From assembly GCF_014642735.1 (NCBI RefSeq), contig NZ_BMIV01000003.1, forward strand, positions 1 to 64,000: 64,000 bases of DNA, written 5' to 3'. The translations under genes were made by a program, and so were the position numbers. The stretch comes from Paracoccus acridae. GTDB lineage: Bacteria; Pseudomonadota; Alphaproteobacteria; Rhodobacterales; Rhodobacteraceae. The notes under the pieces are model-generated. The model ran no database searches and was not told the origin of the DNA. It saw only the letters and a program-made list of their open reading frames with translations. Positions 60,037 to 64,000 of the stretch are shown here, piece after piece (position 1 is the first letter of the stretch; each line of letters starts with the position of its first letter).

Positions 60037-61160
60037 CAGGCTTGCGACAGGGCCGCGACGATCCGGTCGCCCATCTCGGCGGTGGACACGGGCGTGCCGC
60101 CGTCGGGACCCATCAGGTCGGCCGTGCGCACGCCGTCCGCCAGCACCTTTTCCACCGCCCGTTCCAGGTCGGAGGCCGCCTGGCCTTCGTCGAAGGAATA
60201 GCGCAGCGCCATGGCGAAGGACAGGATGCAGGCGATCGGGTTGGCCTTGCCCTGCCCCGCGATGTCGGGCGCGCTGCCATGGACGGGTTCGTACATCGCC
60301 TTGGGCCGGCCATTCGCCATCGGCGCGCCCAAGGATGCCGAGGGCAGCATCCCCAGCGACCCGGTCAGCATCGCGGCGGCGTCCGACAGAAGGTCGCCGA
60401 ACAGGTTGTCGGTCACGATCACGTCGAACTGGCGCGGGTTGCGCACCAGCTGCATCGCGCCGTTGTCGGCATACATGTGGGTCAGGTCCACGTCGGGATA
60501 TTCGTTGTCATGGACCCACTGCACCTCCTCGCGCCAGAGGATGCCGGATTCCATCACATTGGCCTTCTCCATCGAGCAGACCTTGTTGTTGCGGCGGCGC
60601 GCAAGTTCGAAGGCGGACCGGGCCACGCGGCGGATCTCTCCGCTGGTGTAACGCTGGGTGTTGATGCCGACGCGGCCGCCCTCGTTGTCGGGGTTGTTGC
60701 CGTCGGCATGGATGCCACGCGGCTCGCCGAAATAGACGCCCGAGGTCAGTTCCCGCACGATCAGGATGTCGAGGCCCGCCACCACCTCGCGCTTGAGGCT
60801 GCTGAAATCGGCGAGCGCGTCAAAGCACTGCGCCGGGCGCAGGTTGGCGTAAAGATCCAATTCCTTGCGCAGGCGCAACAGGCCGCGCTCGGGTTTGACG
60901 CTGAAATCCAGCACGTCGTATTTGGGCCCGCCGACCGCACCCAGCAGGACCGCGTCCACGGCCTGAGCCTCAGCCATCGTTTCGTCCGTCAGGGGCGTGC
61001 CATGCGCGTCATAGGCGGCGCCGCCGACCAGTCCGTGCCGGATGTCGAAGGACATGCCGCGATTGGCCCCGAACCAGTCGATGACCTTCACGACCTCGGC
61101 CATGACCTCGGGGCCGATCCCGTCGCCGGGCAGGATAAGAAGCGAATAGCTGTCGGACAT
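60036..61160 (-). CDS. leuB: 3-isopropylmalate dehydrogenase
   Basis: A 374-residue enzyme that oxidatively decarboxylates 3-isopropylmalate, a step of leucine synthesis, using NAD+ and Mg2+ or Mn2+. Signature motifs: [17 protein letters not shown] at the start, [14 protein letters not shown] (catalytic Arg/Tyr region), [30 protein letters not shown] (by position 238-267) and [18 protein letters not shown] near residue 282. Strong ribosome site GGGAGG 7 bases before ATG 61160. Confidence 0.97.
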   Translation of the reverse strand: MSDSYSLLILPGDGIGPEVMAEVVKVIDWFGANRGMSFDIRHGLVGGAAYDAHGTPLTDETMAEAQAVDAVLLGAVGGPKYDVLDFSVKPERGLLRLRKELDLYANLRPAQCFDALADFSSLKREVVAGLDILIVRELTSGVYFGEPRGIHADGNNPDNEGGRVGINTQRYTSGEIRRVARSAFELARRRNNKVCSMEKANVMESGILWREEVQWVHDNEYPDVDLTHMYADNGAMQLVRNPRQFDVIVTDNLFGDLLSDAAAMLTGSLGMLPSASLGAPMANGRPKAMYEPVHGSAPDIAGQGKANPIACILSFAMALRYSFDEGQAASDLERAVEKVLADGVRTADLMGPDGGTPVSTAEMGDRIVAALSQA

Positions 61161-61322
61161 GCGGGCCTCCCTCTTGACGCGGGTTCCGGGTTAGACGGGC
61201 GCCGGGATGGGGTCAAGCGGGGGCGGGCGCGCCAAAGGTCTGGCCCGCGGAATTGCACGTCTTGCACCCGGCGCCGCGATGGCCCAGCCTGCGCGCGACG
61301 CCGCGAAGGGGAAGCACCGCGC

Positions 61323-62513
61323 ATGCCAGCCATTTCCGTGGGCATCGTCAGCCTCGTGCTGGCCTATGTCCTCAGCCAGTTCTATCGCGCCTTCCTGGCG
61401 GTGCTGACGCCGGTCCTGGGGGTGGAACTGGGGGCCAGGCCGGGGGACCTGGCGCTGTCGTCCGGGCTGTGGTTCGCGGCCTTCGCCCTGATGCAGATCC
61501 CCGTGGGGCGGATGCTGGACCGGATCGGGCCGCGCCTGACGGTGGCCCTGCTGCTGGGCGGCGCGGGCGGCGCGGGGGCGGCGGCTTTCGCCCTGGCCCA
61601 GGCGCCCTGGCACCTGCATCTGGCGATGGCCCTGCTGGGCGTGGGCTGCGCGCCGGCGCTGATGGGGTCATACTACATCATCGCCCGCGAATATCCGTCT
61701 GCGGCCTTCGGGGGAATGGCGGGGATGATCGTGGGCTTCGGCTCGCTGGGCAATATCCTGGGGGCGACACCGCTGGTCTGGGCCATCGAGGCGCTTGGCT
61801 GGCGCGCGACCATGGCGGGCCTTGGGGTGGCGACCGTGGCGGTGGCGGTGCTGATCGCGGGCACCGTGCGCGATCCCGCCAGGCTGGGCGCGGACCAGCC
61901 GCAGGGTTCGCTGGCCGAGGTGCTGCGCATCCGCGCGCTGTGGTTCATCCTGCCCCTGTTCTTCGTGAACTACGCAGCCTCGGGCGCGATCCGGGGGCTG
62001 TGGGCCGCGCCCTATCTGGAACGCGTCTTCGAGGCCGATGCCGTGCTGATCGGCCGGGCGACGCTGGCGATGGGTCTGGCGATGATCGCGGGCAATTTCC
62101 TGGTGGCCCCGGCCGTGCGGCTGGTGGGCAGCCTGCGCCGGACGGTGCTGATCTTCACGGGCTGCACGCTGGCGGTGATGGGGTTCCTGGTCATGAACCC
62201 CGATCCGGGGCTGGCGGCGGCGGTCGTGCTGCTGGCGCTGATCGGCCTGTCGGGCGCCGGCTATGTGCTGCTGATGGCGCATGGGCGGTCATTTTTGCCC
62301 GATCACCTAGTGGGGCGGGGGGTGACCTTCCTCAACATGATCTCCATCGGCGGCGTCGGCGTGATGCAGTTTGCCTCGCGCCCGGTGTTCCAGGCGGCCG
62401 CCGCGGCCTATGCCCCGCCGCAGGCCTTCGCCATGCTGTTCGGGTTCTTCCTGATCCCGCTTGCCATCGGCTTCGCCCTGTATTTCCTGACGCCCGAGGC
62501 CCGGAATGCCTGA
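61323..62513 (+). CDS. MFS transporter
   Basis: A 396-residue 12-helix carrier. It has the loop 2-3 motif GRMLDRIGPRLTVALLLG and a symmetrical second half with TLAMGLAMIAGNFLVAPAVRLVG. I took ATG 61323 because upstream residues are antisense to leuB or spacer. It shares an 8-base overlap with the glycosyltransferase gene downstream, which suggests a surface-polysaccharide role, but the substrate is not clear. Confidence 0.88.
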   Translation: MPAISVGIVSLVLAYVLSQFYRAFLAVLTPVLGVELGARPGDLALSSGLWFAAFALMQIPVGRMLDRIGPRLTVALLLGGAGGAGAAAFALAQAPWHLHLAMALLGVGCAPALMGSYYIIAREYPSAAFGGMAGMIVGFGSLGNILGATPLVWAIEALGWRATMAGLGVATVAVAVLIAGTVRDPARLGADQPQGSLAEVLRIRALWFILPLFFVNYAASGAIRGLWAAPYLERVFEADAVLIGRATLAMGLAMIAGNFLVAPAVRLVGSLRRTVLIFTGCTLAVMGFLVMNPDPGLAAAVVLLALIGLSGAGYVLLMAHGRSFLPDHLVGRGVTFLNMISIGGVGVMQFASRPVFQAAAAAYAPPQAFAMLFGFFLIPLAIGFALYFLTPEARNA

Positions 62514-63555
62514 ATCGCCGGCCGACCCGCTGGTCATCGCCCCCAACCTCAAGCGCCGCCTGTCGGGCGTCACCGCGACCGTGGTCCGGCTGATCCCGGT
62601 GCAGGCCCGCACCATCGCGATCCGCGCCACCGGCCCCGGCCTGCCGCCCGAGGTGCCGCATATCCCCCTGATCCGCGCGGCCCTGATGCCGCGCGACCGC
62701 TGGCGGGTCTGGCACGCGCGGCGCAACACGGAAATGGCGCTTGGCCTGATCCTGCGGCACCTGCTGCGGCGCAAGTACCGGCTGCTGTTCACATCCGCCG
62801 CGCAGCGCCGCCATACGGGATTCACCAAATGGCTGATCCGCCAACAGGACGCGCTTGTCGCGACATCGGACAAGGCGGCCCGCTATCTGGACCGGCCCGC
62901 GACGGTGGTGATGCACGGCGTTGATACCGACATTTTCCAACCACCCGCCGACAAGGCGACGCTGCGGCGCGAACTCGGCCTTGACCCCGATGCGGTGCTG
63001 ATCGGCTGCTTCGGCCGGGTGCGCGCGCAGAAGGGCGTGGATCTTCTGGTCCGCGCGGGGCTGCGGCTGCTGCCGGACCGCCCGCGCGTGCAGATCGTCT
63101 TCACCGGACGCATCACGCCCGACAACCGCGCCTTCGCCGACGAATTGCTGGAGGAAATCCGGTCAGCAGGTCTGGAAGACCGCATCCGCTTCCTGGGCGA
63201 ACTTCCCTGGGACCAGGTGGTGCGCCATTATCAGGCGCTCGACCTGTTCGCGGCCCCCGCCCGGTGGGAGGGCTTCGGCCTGACGCCGCTGGAGGCGATG
63301 GCCTGCGGCGTGCCCGCGGTCGCGGCCCGCGTCGGCGCCTATGAAACGCTGATCCGCGACGGCGTCACCGGCAGCCTCGTGCCGCCCGACGATCTGGATG
63401 CGCTGACCGAAGCCCTGCGCCACTGGCTGGACGATGACGCGGCCCGCGCCGCCGCAGGACGCGCGGCCCGCGACCACGTCGCCACCAACCACGCCATCGA
63501 AGGCGAGGCCCGCGCCTTGGTCGAAATCTACAACGAGTTGCTGGCCCGGCCATGA
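62506..63555 (+). CDS. GT4 family glycosyltransferase
   Basis: A 349-residue GT-B glycosyltransferase. Acceptor half with NLKRRLSGVTATVVRLIPVQ; donor half with IGCFGRVRAQKGVDLLVRA, then the GT4 core motif APARWEGFGLTPLEAMACGVPAVAA (by position 246-270), Glu-x7-Glu type. The GVTATVVRLIPVQ N-terminus resembles LPS core mannosyl- or hexosyltransferases of Rhizobium (LpcC type). It overlaps the MFS gene by 8 bases and the next gene by ATGA. Confidence 0.88.
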   Translation: MPESPADPLVIAPNLKRRLSGVTATVVRLIPVQARTIAIRATGPGLPPEVPHIPLIRAALMPRDRWRVWHARRNTEMALGLILRHLLRRKYRLLFTSAAQRRHTGFTKWLIRQQDALVATSDKAARYLDRPATVVMHGVDTDIFQPPADKATLRRELGLDPDAVLIGCFGRVRAQKGVDLLVRAGLRLLPDRPRVQIVFTGRITPDNRAFADELLEEIRSAGLEDRIRFLGELPWDQVVRHYQALDLFAAPARWEGFGLTPLEAMACGVPAVAARVGAYETLIRDGVTGSLVPPDDLDALTEALRHWLDDDAARAAAGRAARDHVATNHAIEGEARALVEIYNELLARP

Positions 63556-64000
63556 ACAAGCTGTCCTTCTATTCCGCCCGCCTGATGCGCGATGAAACCG
63601 CGCTGCAGTCCCTGTCCGTCCCGCAAGGCAACCTGCTGGCGGACCTGGAAGGCAAACGCGTCGCGCTGATCGGCAATGCTCGGTCTCTGGCGCAAACCCG
63701 TCACGGCGCGGCCATCGACGCCGCCGACCTGGTGATCCGCATCAACCGGGCGCCGATGCCCAGCCCCGACAGCCACGGCACCCGCACCAACTGGCTGGCC
63801 CTGGCGGTCCGCCTGGCCGACGAGGATCGCGACCGCCTGAACCCGTCGCGTCTGTTGTGGATGTCGCCCAAGCGCAAGCGGCTGGGCTGGCGGGTCGCCA
63901 GCAGCTCCGGTTTCTATCTGCATCCCCTGCCCGACTATCACGCGCTGAAGGACCGCCTTGCCGCGCCGCCGACCACCGGGGCGATGCTGATCGACCTGCT
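63552..64000 (+). CDS. GT29-like (sialyltransferase-type) glycosyltransferase, cut by window end
   Basis: The first 149 residues are present. GNARSLAQTRHGAAIDAADLVIRINRAP (by position 41-68; the Gly-Asn-x-x-Ser motif and Asp/Arg pair are conserved) and PTTGAMLIDLL at the window edge match the L- and S-type motifs of GT29-like bacterial proteins. The gene continues beyond 64000. It follows the GT4 gene with an ATGA overlap; together they probably build an LPS or capsule side group, perhaps with a nonulosonic acid (inference). Confidence 0.82.
   Translation, partial: MNKLSFYSARLMRDETALQSLSVPQGNLLADLEGKRVALIGNARSLAQTRHGAAIDAADLVIRINRAPMPSPDSHGTRTNWLALAVRLADEDRDRLNPSRLLWMSPKRKRLGWRVASSSGFYLHPLPDYHALKDRLAAPPTTGAMLIDL

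Overview
The window is 64 kb of very GC-rich, gene-dense bacterial chromosome. I read it as an alphaproteobacterium of the Rhodobacterales, most like Paracoccus. The reasons are the GC-biased codon use (CTG, GCC, CGC, GAC), runs of genes overlapping by ATGA, GTGA or TGATG, a BioR/BioY biotin locus with TTATCTATAA-type boxes, the gene order glgB-C-A-X-P, and spacer hairpins that follow an 'AAATATCC..GGGGG' motif. All calls come from reading the sequence and from family knowledge; no database search or alignment was run.

Layout. 1-410: no gene, with an AT-rich patch. 0.4-6.9 kb: DUF983 protein, PA0069-type radical SAM protein, YghU-type GST, ilvC divergent from two overlapping Lrp/AsnC regulators, then a YgiC-YgiB pair. 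6.9-10.7 kb: a complete OsmF(YehZ)-YehY-YehX-YehW betaine-type ABC importer. 10.7-20.2 kb (minus): the glycogen operon glgB-C-A-X-P, divergent from a GH13 alpha-glucosidase. 22-28.5 kb: a cluster of aromatic/quinone detoxification genes (LysR regulator, two ring-cleaving dioxygenases, FMN reductase, second VOC protein, DLH-type hydrolase, pirin). One member, a dioxygenase-hydrolase fusion, carries a single-base frameshift. 29-30.8 kb: bioR and bioY with three BioR boxes, then a DUF1284 gene. 30.7-34.4 kb: acyl-CoA synthetase plus ABM monooxygenase, an exported MBL-fold protein and a FAH-family hydrolase. 34.5-40.9 kb: a tripartite RND efflux operon with a divergent TetR repressor and an operator placed over the promoter.

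40.8-43.1 kb (minus): a compact three-gene operon (RBBP9-like hydrolase, tiny membrane protein, FAD/NAD(P)-binding oxidoreductase) that I cannot assign to a known pathway. 43.2-46.3 kb: divergent Lrp and Rrf2 regulators and a four-gene overlapping operon (fRMsr, GFA, LysE, RluA). 46.4-50.1 kb: a NarX/NarL-like two-component system run together with DUF2478, TusA and an AEC carrier. 50.5-53.6 kb: a PhnD/PhnC/PhnE-type oxyanion importer whose permease is a tandem fusion. 53.8-56 kb: a complete class C beta-lactamase gene and its divergent AmpR. 56.2-58.4 kb: anti-sigma factor, ECF sigma factor and a divergent DUF4394 secreted protein. 58.95 kb: tRNA-Pro(CGG). 59-61.2 kb: DMT transporter and leuB. 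61.3-64 kb: MFS carrier, GT4 glycosyltransferase and a GT29-like gene cut off by the window end.

The most unusual structural signal is non-coding. Two 60-bp loci (25477-25536 and 34432-34491) each contain two perfect 9-bp-stem hairpins in inverted orientation, and each hairpin has a GTAG foot. This is the signature of REP/REPIN elements mobilised by RAYT transposases. At the first locus the elements also supply the stop codons of both convergent genes.
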